A stretch of DNA of 64,000 bases, from the NCBI RefSeq assembly GCF_001686985.1, contig NZ_CP015318.1, positions 5,888,001 to 5,952,000 on the forward strand, written 5' to 3'. This stretch comes from Mesorhizobium amorphae CCNWGS0123. GTDB lineage: Bacteria > Pseudomonadota > Alphaproteobacteria > Rhizobiales > Rhizobiaceae. The position numbers and the translations under genes were made by a program. The notes below the pieces were generated by a model. The model saw only the letters and a program-made list of their open reading frames with translations, made no database searches and was not told the origin of the DNA. This document shows, in pieces, positions 24,756-33,554 of this stretch (the stretch's first letter is position 1; the number at the start of each line of letters is the position of its first letter).

Positions 24756-25187
24756 CGGGGTCTCTCCATCAGCGCCTTGCGGCGCGCAGTAAGGCTGCGG
24801 GACGCGGGCTGTCGGCCTCGCGAACACGCGGTGGACAAAGGCGGGACGGAAATCCATGGAACCAGCCGGTGGAGACCCCGGAACCATGAAGCGCCGTCTC
24901 GCGGCGGTGAACCTTGGCCTTGCCCGGCCTAGGTTCGCTTTGTCTGCCTTGGCTTGGATGGGAGACCCGTCCGCACTGCCGGCAATGAAGGTGTGCCTCT
25001 TCAGTAACCCCGGTCTTTGGACAACCGGCAGAACACCAGAAAGGCCCGCACCGTCGTTGCTTCAAGGTGTCCTCGGTCTGGCGGTTGGCCGCTAAACCGA
25101 CTGGAGGGGTTAGCTCCAGTTACCTTACCGATTGCCCTCACCATTCGAGGATCGGCGGACACCCACAGGCACGTGCGACTTTGGGCA
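24756..25187 (-). ncRNA. Structured leader of ornithine decarboxylase, probable speF motif
   Basis: A roughly 430-nt non-coding stretch between a likely promoter and the decarboxylase start. It contains clear helices, for example ACTGGAG / CTCCAGT (25100-25120) and CGGTT / AACCG just inside it. A conserved ~400-nt structured RNA, the speF motif, is known upstream of ornithine decarboxylase genes in alphaproteobacteria, so position, length and gene match. I did not fold or align it, so the identity rests on context plus visible stems. Polyamine or ornithine feedback is the presumed role. Confidence 0.65.
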
Positions 25188-25193
25188 AGCGCG

Positions 25194-25221
25194 ATATAAG
25201 AGCGAAGGATTTCACAATCAA
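25194..25221 (-). promoter_or_regulatory. Predicted sigma-70 promoter of the ornithine decarboxylase leader
   Basis: On the minus strand TTGATT (25216-25221) and TTATAT (25194-25199) are separated by 16 bp, a good -35/-10 pair in an otherwise GC-rich region. It would start transcription near 25187 and give the ~430-nt leader. Confidence 0.6.
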
Positions 25222-25296
25222 TAAAAATCGTATCCCCCGGTTGTAAAATTTCCGACACCGAACAATCTACGCATCACCGTATCCGGATATTGAACG

Positions 25297-26496
25297 ATGA
25301 CAGGCACGCACGGCCCGCTCAACGCTTTCCTCGACCTTCGCCAAATGCCGGTGGCGCATGCGCAGTTGGGCCCGCTCGCCGGCCTCAGGCTGGCCGTCAA
25401 GGACATCTACGACGTCGCCGGCTATCGCACCGGCTGCGGCAACCCGCGCAAATTCGCCGAGGCCCACGCCGCCTCGCAGACGGCCGAGGCCGTGCAGGTG
25501 ATTCTCGACGCCGGCGCGCGCTTCGTCGGCAAGACCCAGACCGACGAGCTTGCCTTCTCGCTGATGGGCCAGAATGCGCATTTCCCGTTTCCGGTGAACC
25601 CGGCCGCGCCCGATCGCGTCACCGGCGGTTCCTCGTCCGGCTCGGCCGCCGCGGTGGCGGGCGGGCTCGCAGACATCGCTGTCGGTTCCGACACCGGCGG
25701 CTCGATTCGCGCTCCGGCCAGCTTCTGCGGGCTGATTGGGCTGCGCACCACGCATGGCCGCATCTCACTTGAGGGCGCCATGAAGCTGGCGCCTAGCCTC
25801 GACACGTTCGGCTGGTTCGCCGACGACATCGAGACCTACGAGGCGGTCGGCAAATTGCTGCTCGGCCGCGATCCGCATCAGCACGCGCTCAACCGTCCGC
25901 TTTCGATCGGCTGGCTGGACGCCTTCGTCACCGGACCGGCCGAGGCCGCCGAATATGCTGAAATGAAGGCGCGGGCGGCAGCCGTTTTCGGTGAGCCGGC
26001 GCCGGTCGACTACAGCTTCGCTTCTGTCCCCGACGAGCTCTATTGGTGCTTTCGCCGGCTGCAGGCCTACGAGGCCTGGCAGGTGCATGGCGAGTGGATT
26101 ACGGCTGGCGAGCCTCGCCTTGGTCCCGGCGTCGACGAGCGCTTCAGTTTCGGCCGCGCGGTCGACGCCAGAACCGCTGAAGCAGAGACGGCGCGCCGGC
26201 TGGTCTTCCGCTCCGAGCTCGCCAGATTGCTTGGCAACCATGGCTTTCTCCTGCTGCCGACGGTTCCCGGCCCGGCGCCGCTCGTCAACGGCACGGCCGA
26301 GCAACTCCAGGCCTATCGCGAAAGGGCGCTGCACCTGTTGTGCCTTTCGGGCCTGTCCGGTTTTCCGCAGATCACGCTGCCGCTCGGATCGGTGGACGGT
26401 GCGCCCTTTGGCCTCTCGCTGGTCGGCCCTTCCGGAAGCGACATTGCCCTGATACGGCTCGGCCGCAAACTTCTCGACGCCGCACGAAAGGCCTGA
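25297..26496 (+). CDS. Amidase (amidase-signature family)
   Basis: A 399-residue amidase with the Ser-cisSer-Lys triad visible: Lys in LAVKDIYDVAG, the Gly/Ser-rich signature TGGSSSGSAAAVAGG and the nucleophile Ser in GSDTGGSIRAPASFCG. The short length groups it with small amidases of unknown substrate rather than GatA. It diverges from the decarboxylase leader. The LysR gene begins 3 bp after its stop and may control or be co-expressed with it. Confidence 0.9.
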   Translation: MTGTHGPLNAFLDLRQMPVAHAQLGPLAGLRLAVKDIYDVAGYRTGCGNPRKFAEAHAASQTAEAVQVILDAGARFVGKTQTDELAFSLMGQNAHFPFPVNPAAPDRVTGGSSSGSAAAVAGGLADIAVGSDTGGSIRAPASFCGLIGLRTTHGRISLEGAMKLAPSLDTFGWFADDIETYEAVGKLLLGRDPHQHALNRPLSIGWLDAFVTGPAEAAEYAEMKARAAAVFGEPAPVDYSFASVPDELYWCFRRLQAYEAWQVHGEWITAGEPRLGPGVDERFSFGRAVDARTAEAETARRLVFRSELARLLGNHGFLLLPTVPGPAPLVNGTAEQLQAYRERALHLLCLSGLSGFPQITLPLGSVDGAPFGLSLVGPSGSDIALIRLGRKLLDAARKA

Positions 26497-26499
26497 GCC

Positions 26500-27399
26500 A
26501 TGGACACGCTGACCCGCATGCGCGCCTTCATCGACGTGGTCGAGGCCGAAGGCTTTTCGGCGGCCGCGCGCAAGATCGGCCGCTCCAAGGCGCTGCTGTC
26601 GAAATATGTGCGCGAGCTGGAGGACGAGCTCGGCGCGCTGCTGCTGAACCGCACCACGCGGCAATTCTCGATGACCGAGGCCGGCCATACCTATTACCGG
26701 CGCGCCTCGGAGATCGTGCGCGAGGTCGACAGCCTGGCAGATGCGGTGCGCGAATCCTCCGGTGATGTGCGCGGCCGCATCAAGCTTTCGGCGCCGCGCA
26801 CCTTCGCCGACGCGCCGATCGGCCAGTCGCTGATCGACTTCGCCAAGCAGCACCCCGACATCGTGCTCGATATCCAGCTCGACGACCGCTTCGTCGACCT
26901 GGTCGAGGAGGGCTTCGATCTCGCGGTGCGCATTTCGAGGCTGGAGAATTCCTCGCTCATCGCCAGACGTCTGGCGCCGTTTTCGGTGCGGCTGTGCGCC
27001 TCTCCGGAGCTCATCGCCAGCCACGGCATGCCGGCGCGGCCACAAGACCTTGCCCGAATTCCCTGCATCGTCGACACCAACGGTCGCGGGCTGAACAATT
27101 GGCAGTTCAAGGGCGACGGCAGCGACACGGTGAGCGTTTCGGTCTCCGGTCCGGTCGAGGTCAACAGCCCGATGGCGGCACGGGCTGCCGCCGTGTCGGG
27201 CCTGGGCTTCACCATACTGCCGGATTTCATCGCCGCGCCCGATCTCGAGAGCGGCCGATTGGTGACCGCGCTGGACGACCGTATCCTGTCTGGCGCCGGC
27301 ATCTTCGCCGTCTATCCGCATCGGCGCTATTTGCCCGCCAAGGTCCGCGTTTTCGTCGATTTCCTGGTGCAATGGTTCAGGGTGCGCGACGCCGCTTGA
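26500..27399 (+). CDS. LysR-family transcriptional regulator
   Basis: A 299-residue LysR protein: an N-terminal winged helix-turn-helix (FIDVVEAEGFSAAARKIGRS, then VRELEDELGALLLNRTTRQF) and a periplasmic-binding-like effector domain from about residue 90. It is translated immediately after the amidase, in the same direction. LysR genes usually diverge from their targets, so this same-strand layout is mildly unusual and suggests autoregulation as part of the operon. Effector unknown. Confidence 0.9.
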   Translation: MDTLTRMRAFIDVVEAEGFSAAARKIGRSKALLSKYVRELEDELGALLLNRTTRQFSMTEAGHTYYRRASEIVREVDSLADAVRESSGDVRGRIKLSAPRTFADAPIGQSLIDFAKQHPDIVLDIQLDDRFVDLVEEGFDLAVRISRLENSSLIARRLAPFSVRLCASPELIASHGMPARPQDLARIPCIVDTNGRGLNNWQFKGDGSDTVSVSVSGPVEVNSPMAARAAAVSGLGFTILPDFIAAPDLESGRLVTALDDRILSGAGIFAVYPHRRYLPAKVRVFVDFLVQWFRVRDAA

Positions 27400-27468
27400 C
27401 TGGCCTGGTGCCCGGCGGTCCCAATTTCGCCCCCTTTGTGATAACTCTCGGGTCCACCTCCGAAGTCG

Positions 27469-28155
27469 ATGGAATCGCGACCGAGAATGCAGCTGAAACG
27501 GCAGGCAATTATAATGGCTTCGGCCATGGCGGTGACATTTGCCGCGGTCGGGGCGGCCGCTGCGCACCCCCACGTCTTCGCCGAAGCCCGCCTCGACGTC
27601 ATCCTCAGCCCGGATCACCAAAGTGTGAAAGCGCTGCGCCATCTCTGGCGCTTCGACGACCTGTTTTCGAGTACGGTGATGATGGAGTTCGATAAGAACT
27701 CCGACCTGAAGCTTGACGACAAGGAGCTGAAGGATGTCGCCGACACCGTCCACGCTTCGCTCGCCGAATTCAACTACTTCCAGCTCGTCACCGTCGACGG
27801 CAAGGACGTGGCGATGACGCCGCCGCCGCACCTGATGGCCAATTTCGAGAACGACCAGTTGATCATCCTGTTCGAGTCCGAGCCGAAGCAGCCGATCAAG
27901 CTGTCCGGCAAGATCGACATCGGCGTCTACGACCCGACCTTCTATACGGCGATCGACTTCACTGAGGATTCCAACATCACGGTCGAAGGCCTGCCTTCGA
28001 CATGCACCAAGAAGGTCGTCCGTCCGGATCCGGACGAGGCCATCGCAGAGAACCAGAAGACCTTGACGGAAGCCTTCTTCAACGATCCGACAGGCACCGA
28101 CATGAGCAAGATCTTCGCCACCAAGCTTGAACTGAACTGCCCGCCAGAAGGATAG
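27469..28155 (+). CDS. DUF1007 periplasmic protein (metal-associated)
   Basis: A 228-residue secreted protein with a signal peptide (AIIMASAMAVTFAAVGAAAA) and the DUF1007 start HPHVFAEARLDVILSPD, followed by LWRFDDLFSSTVMMEFDKN. The mature N-terminal HPH is a typical metal-binding opening. DUF1007 genes often pair with NicO-type transporters, as here. Two starts are possible, ATG 27469 and ATG 27487; both precede the signal peptide. A periplasmic nickel, cobalt or zinc-binding role is inferred from the partner. Confidence 0.85.
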   Translation: MESRPRMQLKRQAIIMASAMAVTFAAVGAAAAHPHVFAEARLDVILSPDHQSVKALRHLWRFDDLFSSTVMMEFDKNSDLKLDDKELKDVADTVHASLAEFNYFQLVTVDGKDVAMTPPPHLMANFENDQLIILFESEPKQPIKLSGKIDIGVYDPTFYTAIDFTEDSNITVEGLPSTCTKKVVRPDPDEAIAENQKTLTEAFFNDPTGTDMSKIFATKLELNCPPEG

Positions 28156-28163
28156 ATCCGGTG

Positions 28164-29333
28164 ATGAAACCGTCCCTGCGCATGGCGCTCGGCCTCGTGG
28201 CCGCCGCTCTGCTGATGACGCACTTCCTCGGCTCCGCCCATGCCCAGAGCTCGCTCGGCATCGGCACCAATGACGGCATGGCCCCCACCGCCAGCGGCCC
28301 GTTCGCCCACATCCTGATGTGGATCAACCTCAGACAGCAGGAATTCTACCGCGCGCTGGCGGCGGCGATGAAAGCGATGCGCCAGGACGGCAGCAAGATG
28401 TGGCTGCTGATTGCGCTCTCCTTCGCCTATGGCATTTTCCACGCCGCCGGTCCCGGTCACGGCAAGGCGGTGATCTCATCCTACATGGTGGCCAACGAAG
28501 TGGCGCTGAAGCGCGGCATCCTGCTGTCCTTCGTCTCGGCCCTGCTGCAGGGGTTGACGGCGATCGCCGTCATGTTGCTCGCCTATTTCGTGCTGCGCGG
28601 CACCAGTGTCTCGATGACCGACGCTGCATGGCTCATGGAGATCATGAGCTTTGTCTTCGTCACCCTGTTCGGCGCCTGGCTGCTGTGGCGCAAGCTCGGC
28701 CCGACCGTCCTGCGCCTGTTCGGCGCCGGCCCGGCCTACAGTCTCTCGGCCGCTCACGCCCATTCGCATGGCGGACATTCGCATGCGGGCCATTCCCATG
28801 CCGCGCATGCGCCTTCGGCCCATTCCCACGCGCGTCACGACCACGATCATTCCAACCATGACCATTCGCATGATCACGACCACGGGGCGCATGCCCACGA
28901 TCACCACGATCATGGCGCGCATGCCCATCACGACCGCGCGGCGGGCGAGGTCTGCGAGACCTGCGGCCATTCGCATGCGCCCGATCCGTCTCTGCTGTCG
29001 GGCGATCGTTTCGACTGGCGCACGGCATGGTCGGCGGTGGCCGCCGTCGGCATCCGCCCCTGCTCCGGCGCGCTGATCGTGCTGAGCTTCGCGCTGCTTA
29101 ACGGGCTTTGGCTCGGCGGCCTGCTATCGGTCCTGGCGATGTCGCTCGGCACGGCGATCACGGTCTCAGCGCTGGCGACGCTTGCCGTCACCGCCAAGAA
29201 CTGGGCCGTCTATTTCGCCGGTGACGGCCGTATGGGCAACCGCATCCACTCGATCGTCGAGATCGGCGGCGCGGCCTTCGTCTTCCTGTTCGGATTGCTG
29301 CTGCTGTCGGCAAGCCTGACCGGCGGCGTATGA
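28164..29333 (+). CDS. NicO-type nickel/cobalt transporter with large His-rich loop
   Basis: A 389-residue membrane protein with the NicO/RcnA motifs: GIFHAAGPGHGKAVISSY in an early helix and GIRPCSGALIVL in a later one. Between the two halves lies a cytoplasmic loop (bases about 28755-28975) in which about every second residue is His or Asp. A signal-like helix opens the protein. GTG lies one codon before the ATG and could also start it. Such proteins move Ni or Co; import versus efflux cannot be decided from sequence. Starts 8 bp after DUF1007, so one operon. Confidence 0.87.
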   Translation: MKPSLRMALGLVAAALLMTHFLGSAHAQSSLGIGTNDGMAPTASGPFAHILMWINLRQQEFYRALAAAMKAMRQDGSKMWLLIALSFAYGIFHAAGPGHGKAVISSYMVANEVALKRGILLSFVSALLQGLTAIAVMLLAYFVLRGTSVSMTDAAWLMEIMSFVFVTLFGAWLLWRKLGPTVLRLFGAGPAYSLSAAHAHSHGGHSHAGHSHAAHAPSAHSHARHDHDHSNHDHSHDHDHGAHAHDHHDHGAHAHHDRAAGEVCETCGHSHAPDPSLLSGDRFDWRTAWSAVAAVGIRPCSGALIVLSFALLNGLWLGGLLSVLAMSLGTAITVSALATLAVTAKNWAVYFAGDGRMGNRIHSIVEIGGAAFVFLFGLLLLSASLTGGV

Positions 29334-29352
29334 CGCCCGGGCGCCATCAGGC

Positions 29353-30330
29353 TTAGTTCGCGACCTTGCCGTCGAGCTCATCCTCGATATGAGCGTGGAT
29401 GATCTCGTCGAAACTCTTTTCGGCTGTAAAGCCAAGCTCCCTCGAACGCCGCGCCTCGAACCGCGTCGGCCAGCCCTTGACGATCGCCCAGATCGTTTCG
29501 TCGGGTTGCTCGCGGATCAGCTTCACCGCGCCGGCCCCGGCGACGCGTTCGAGCGCCTCGATCTGCTCGCCGACCGTGACAGCGACGCCGGGCATGGTCA
29601 GGTTGCGGCGCGGCCCGACGGCGTTGCCGTCGATTCCGGCGGCATGGATCAGGAAGTTCACCGCCGAGCGCGGGCTGGCATGGGTGTGCACGACCGAGCG
29701 CGGCACCGGCAGGATCGCCTCCTGACCCTTCAGCGGCTCGCGGATGATGCCGGAGAAGAATCCCGAAGCAGCCTTGTTCGGCTTTCCGGGCCGCACGCAA
29801 ATGGTCGGCAGCCTGACGCCGATGCCGTCGAAGAAGCCGCGCCTGGAATAGTCGGCAAGCAGCGCCTCGCCCATCAGCTTCTGCGTGCCGTAGGAGGTCA
29901 GCGGCGTCGGATGGAATTCGTCCGGAATGATTTCGGGAAACGGCGCGCCGAATACGGCGATCGACGAGGTGAAGACAAGGCGCGGCGCGAACGCCGCCAG
30001 CCGGACGGCATCGAACAGCGCCCGCGTGCCGTCGAGATTGACGCGGTAGCCGAGATCGAAATTGGCCTCCGCCTCGCCCGACACCACACCCGCGAGATGA
30101 AAGACCACGTCGGGACGCGAAGCGACCAGGCTTGCCGTCGCGCCGGGAGCTGCGAGGTCGCCGGTGTGGATGGAAACATCGACGCCTTCGATGGCGGGCG
30201 CCTGCGGCGGCACGATGTCGTGCAGGTCGAGCGCGGTGATCCTTTGCCCGCGCAGCGTCCGGTCCTTTGCCAGCCGGGCAACGAGTTTGCGGCCGACCAT
30301 GCCTGCCGCGCCGGTTATCAGAATGCGCAT
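29353..30330 (-). CDS. NAD-dependent epimerase/dehydratase, DenD-like (D-erythronate dehydrogenase type)
   Basis: A 325-residue extended SDR: Rossmann motif ITGAAGMVGRKL at the N-terminus, catalytic YGTQK within TSYGTQKLMGE, and SSIAVFG carrying the Ser. The whole pattern fits the DenD group that oxidises D-erythronate, but sugar epimerases are similar, so the substrate is tentative. The start ATG (MRILIT) is chosen because the Rossmann fold begins there. It converges with the NicO gene. Confidence 0.82.
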   Translation of the reverse strand: MRILITGAAGMVGRKLVARLAKDRTLRGQRITALDLHDIVPPQAPAIEGVDVSIHTGDLAAPGATASLVASRPDVVFHLAGVVSGEAEANFDLGYRVNLDGTRALFDAVRLAAFAPRLVFTSSIAVFGAPFPEIIPDEFHPTPLTSYGTQKLMGEALLADYSRRGFFDGIGVRLPTICVRPGKPNKAASGFFSGIIREPLKGQEAILPVPRSVVHTHASPRSAVNFLIHAAGIDGNAVGPRRNLTMPGVAVTVGEQIEALERVAGAGAVKLIREQPDETIWAIVKGWPTRFEARRSRELGFTAEKSFDEIIHAHIEDELDGKVAN

Positions 30331-30332
30331 TT

Positions 30333-30539
30333 TCAAAGACCCTTTTTGCGTTGGCTGCGGCCGCGCAGCCAGAACACGATGAACAACGCCAGCAGGAAGA
30401 CAGCCGCGACAACGACTGCAAGAACGGTCGAGACGCTGCCGACCGCCAGCATCACCGTTGGCAGCCAATAGGCAGCGAGGCCGAACAGCAGCATGATCCA
30501 CGTCGCCGCGATCAGCGCATTGCGCGTGTCACGATCCAT
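30333..30539 (-). CDS. Small two-helix membrane protein
   Basis: A 68-residue protein with two hydrophobic helices (LIAATWIMLLFGLAAYWLP and LAVVVAAVFLLALFIVFWL) and a basic tail (RGRSQRKKGL). It starts at ATG (MDRDTRN) or one codon earlier at GTG. It ends 2 bp before the DenD-like start, so it is probably in the same transcript. No family recognised; plausibly a conserved rhizobial hypothetical. Confidence 0.6.
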   Translation of the reverse strand: MDRDTRNALIAATWIMLLFGLAAYWLPTVMLAVGSVSTVLAVVVAAVFLLALFIVFWLRGRSQRKKGL

Positions 30540-30599
30540 CACGCGTGCCCGATGCGGCGGAAAATCAGGCTCGTTGCCAATGTCATGGGATTCCCTGCG

Positions 30600-31574
30600 T
30601 CAGTGATAGTGACCGTGATGCGGCGCTGTACCATGTGCATGATCATGGTCGTGGTCATCCTCGTCATCGGCGCAATGCCCGAATTCCGGTTCGACAGTGG
30701 CATGGCTGATGCCGTGCTCGGCCGCAAGCCGTTTCTTGATGGCGCTGACGGCGGTATGGGCATCGACCCCGTCATTGAGGCAGGCGTGCAGCGTCGCCAT
30801 GTTGGCCGAGCCATCGAGCGACCACACATGCATGTGATGCACTTCGCGTACGCCCTTCACCGTCCCCTCGATATCCTTGGCGATGACATCGCGATCAAGG
30901 CTCGCCGGCACGCCTTCGAGCAGGACATGGGCGGCCTCGCGCATCAGCGACCACGCCGTCGACAGGATCAGCAGCGAGACCAGCACCGACAGGATCGGAT
31001 CGATGGGCGTCCAGCCCGTCGCAAGGATGACCAGAGCCGCAACGATGGCCGCCGCAGAGCCGAGCAGGTCGCCCAGCACATGCAGAATGGCGCCGCGCAT
31101 GTTGAGGCTGTCACGATCGCCGCCATGCAGCACGAAGAACGAGCCGATGTTCACCAGCAGGCCCACGATCGCCACCACCAGCATCGGTCCGCCAAGCACC
31201 GGCGCCGGCGTCAGCAGGCGTCCCCAGGCCTCGTAGACGATCCACAGGGCGATGGCGAAGATGGCGATGCCGTTGGTATAGGCGACCAAAGTCTTGACGC
31301 GGCCGAAACCATAGGTGAGCCGGACTGTCGCCGGCCGCCCGGCGAGATGGAAGGCATACCAGGCAAGGCCGAGCGCGATCGAATCGGCGAGCATATGGCC
31401 GGCATCGGCGAGCAGCGCCAGCGAGCCCGTCAGCAGGCCGCCAAGCGCCTCCGCGACCATGAAGCCAGCCGTCAGGCAAGCGGCGATCAGCACCCGCTTC
31501 TTGTCGGTCGAGCCGTGCACATGGCCAGCGCCGTGGCCGTGCCCCTGCGCACCATGATCGTGGCTATGGGCCAT
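30600..31574 (-). CDS. Cation diffusion facilitator (CzcD/ZitB-like) metal exporter
   Basis: A 324-residue CDF protein with six helices. The HxxxD metal sites are in DAGHMLADS (helix 2) and HVLGDLLGS (helix 5). The C-terminal cytoplasmic domain carries VHHMHVWSLDG. Both termini are His-rich (N-terminal HSHDHGAQGHGHGAGHVHGS, C-terminal HDHDHAHGT then HHGHYH), typical of Zn/Co/Cd exporters. It lies close to the NicO/DUF1007 pair, forming a metal-handling neighbourhood. Zinc is the likeliest ion, by family. Confidence 0.92.
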   Translation of the reverse strand: MAHSHDHGAQGHGHGAGHVHGSTDKKRVLIAACLTAGFMVAEALGGLLTGSLALLADAGHMLADSIALGLAWYAFHLAGRPATVRLTYGFGRVKTLVAYTNGIAIFAIALWIVYEAWGRLLTPAPVLGGPMLVVAIVGLLVNIGSFFVLHGGDRDSLNMRGAILHVLGDLLGSAAAIVAALVILATGWTPIDPILSVLVSLLILSTAWSLMREAAHVLLEGVPASLDRDVIAKDIEGTVKGVREVHHMHVWSLDGSANMATLHACLNDGVDAHTAVSAIKKRLAAEHGISHATVEPEFGHCADDEDDHDHDHAHGTAPHHGHYH

Positions 31575-31588
31575 ACATGAAACTCCTG

Positions 31589-32275
31589 CTACGCGCCGAA
31601 CTCTGCGCGAAAGTCCTCGAGCCTCCGCTTCTGCTGGCCGTCACCATCGAAATTTGCCGGATCCAACCATGCCTCATAGGCTCTGCGCAGATCAGGCCAT
31701 TCCTTGTCGATGATCGAGTACCACGCGGTATCGCGGTTTTCACCCTTGACGACAAGATGCTGGCGGAAAATGCCCTCGAACTTGAAGCCGAAACGCTCGG
31801 CCGCGCGCTTCGACGGTTCGTTGCGGTTGTTGCATTTCCATTCGTAACGGCGATAGCCGAGCTCGTCGAAGATGTACTTCATGAACAGGAACTGCGCCTC
31901 GGTCGCCGCCGGCTTGCGCGAGATGATTGGCCCCCAATAGATGTTGCCGATCTCGATGACGCCATAGGCCGGGTCGATGCGCATCAGCGTCTGGCGTCCG
32001 GCGACCTTGCCGCTGGCCTTGTCGATGACGGTGAAGAACAAGGGGTCTTCACTCGCTTCAACCTTGTCCAGCCATGGCTGGAAGGCGGCGCGGGTTTCCG
32101 GCGGATAATCGGGCAGCCAGGCGAAGCGGCCGCCGACGTCAGGCACAGACGACGCTTCGTAGAGGCCGTCGCCATGCTTTGCGGCGCTCAGCGGCTCGAG
32201 CCTGACGGTGCGGCCTTCAAGCACCTTGCGTTCGGGCCGCGGACGCGGCTGCCAATTCTTGAGATTATCCGACAC
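31589..32275 (-). CDS. GNAT acetyltransferase, RimJ/RimL-like (GTG start)
   Basis: A 228-residue GNAT of the RimJ/L branch (Acetyltransf_3): VLEGRTVRLEPLSAAKHGDG opens the domain, and EIGNIYWGPIISRKPAATEA then YRRYEWKCNNRNEPSKRAAE are typical. The start is GTG behind GGAG at the right distance; the frame is open further upstream. It ends 14 bp before the CDF start. The substrate, protein N-terminus or small molecule, is unknown. Confidence 0.85.
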   Translation of the reverse strand: MSDNLKNWQPRPRPERKVLEGRTVRLEPLSAAKHGDGLYEASSVPDVGGRFAWLPDYPPETRAAFQPWLDKVEASEDPLFFTVIDKASGKVAGRQTLMRIDPAYGVIEIGNIYWGPIISRKPAATEAQFLFMKYIFDELGYRRYEWKCNNRNEPSKRAAERFGFKFEGIFRQHLVVKGENRDTAWYSIIDKEWPDLRRAYEAWLDPANFDGDGQQKRRLEDFRAEFGA

Positions 32276-32357
32276 GCAGGCTCCAATCCGTTTGACTTTT
32301 GTGACCGGACGCTCACAAAAACGCACGCTGAGTGAAAGAACCACAGGGACGGGAAAA

Positions 32358-33542
32358 ATGCTCCACACGATTTCGGCCTTCGACCGTCTCGGCGAGGAAA
32401 ATGCATTCGCGGTGCTCGCGCGGGCGACAGCTTTGGCGCACCAGGGCCGCGACATCGTCAATCTCGGCATCGGCCAGCCCGACTTCAAGACGCCGCAGCA
32501 CATCGTCGAGGCGGCGATCAAGGCGCTGCGCGACGGCCACCATGGCTACACGCCGGCCAACGGCCTCTTGGCGACGCGCGAGGCGGTGGTGCGCCGCACG
32601 CTGACCACCACCGGCATAGAGGTCTCTCCGGAGAGCGTGATGATCCTGCCCGGCGGCAAGCCGACCATGTTCGCGGCGATCCTGATGTTCGGCGAACCGG
32701 GGACGGAAATCCTCTATCCCGATCCCGGCTTTCCGATCTACCGCTCGATGATCGAATTCACCGGAGCGGCCCCCATTCCGGTGCCGATCCGCGAAGAGAA
32801 CGGCTTTGCCTTCTCGGCCGAGGAGACGCTGGCGCTGATCACACCCAAGACCAGGCTCCTGATCCTCAACTCGCCGGCCAACCCGACCGGCGGTGTGACG
32901 CCGCGGGCCGAGATCGAGAAACTCGTGAAAGGACTGGAAGCCCACCCGCATGTCGCCATCCTGTCCGACGAGATCTACGACGTGATGACCTATGACGGCG
33001 AGACGCATTGCTCGCTGCTCACCTTCCCCGAAATCCGTGACCGGCTGATCGTGCTGAACGGCTGGTCGAAGACCTGGGCGATGACCGGCTGGCGCATGGG
33101 CTGGTCGATCTGGCCGAACGGCGACAAGGGCGCCCATCTCTATGACAAGGTGCGCAAGCTGGCGGTCAACTGCTGGTCCTGCGTCAACGCGCCGAGCCAG
33201 TTCGCCGGCATCGCCGCCATCGACGGGCCGCAGGACGATGTCGACAGGATGATGCGCGCCTTCGACAATCGCAGGAAGGTCGTGGTCGAAGGGCTGAATG
33301 CCTTGCCCGGTGTTTCCTGCATCACGCCGAAGGGTGCATTCTACGCCTTCCCCAACGTTTCCAAGACCGGCTGGAAGGCCAAGAAACTCGCTTCGGCGCT
33401 GCTTGAGGATGCCGGCGTGGCGCTGATCGGCGGTCCCGATTTCGGCATTCTCGGCGAAGGTTACATCAGGCTCTCCTACGCCAACTCCGAGGAGAACATC
33501 TTGCGCGCGCTGGAGCGGATCGAGGCGTTCCTGGTGAAGTAG
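32358..33542 (+). CDS. Class I/II pyridoxal-phosphate aminotransferase
   Basis: A 394-residue fold-type I aminotransferase of the AspB/AlaT-like group. LGIGQPDFKTP, the NSPANPTGG block, the Asp of SDEIYDVMTYDG and the PLP lysine in NGWSKTWAMTGWRMGW are all present. The ATG follows GGGACGGG; the open frame continues upstream without a better start. It is divergent from the GNAT gene and converges with the SDR gene. Whether aspartate, aromatic or other amino acids are used cannot be read reliably. Confidence 0.9.
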   Translation: MLHTISAFDRLGEENAFAVLARATALAHQGRDIVNLGIGQPDFKTPQHIVEAAIKALRDGHHGYTPANGLLATREAVVRRTLTTTGIEVSPESVMILPGGKPTMFAAILMFGEPGTEILYPDPGFPIYRSMIEFTGAAPIPVPIREENGFAFSAEETLALITPKTRLLILNSPANPTGGVTPRAEIEKLVKGLEAHPHVAILSDEIYDVMTYDGETHCSLLTFPEIRDRLIVLNGWSKTWAMTGWRMGWSIWPNGDKGAHLYDKVRKLAVNCWSCVNAPSQFAGIAAIDGPQDDVDRMMRAFDNRRKVVVEGLNALPGVSCITPKGAFYAFPNVSKTGWKAKKLASALLEDAGVALIGGPDFGILGEGYIRLSYANSEENILRALERIEAFLVK

Positions 33543-33554
33543 GACTTCAGCCGC

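Noticed and set aside
25001-25258. 85-codon open frame in the ornithine decarboxylase leader
   Set aside because: Its start lies upstream of the predicted transcription start and it crosses helices of the probable leader RNA. Not a convincing leader peptide.
25765-27831. Long minus-strand open frame opposite the amidase and LysR genes
   Set aside because: Antisense to two recognised genes, no domain.
28755-28975. Repetitive CAT/GAC-rich DNA in the NicO gene, at first sight a tandem repeat
   Set aside because: It is the coding sequence of a His/Asp-rich loop with no fixed repeat unit.
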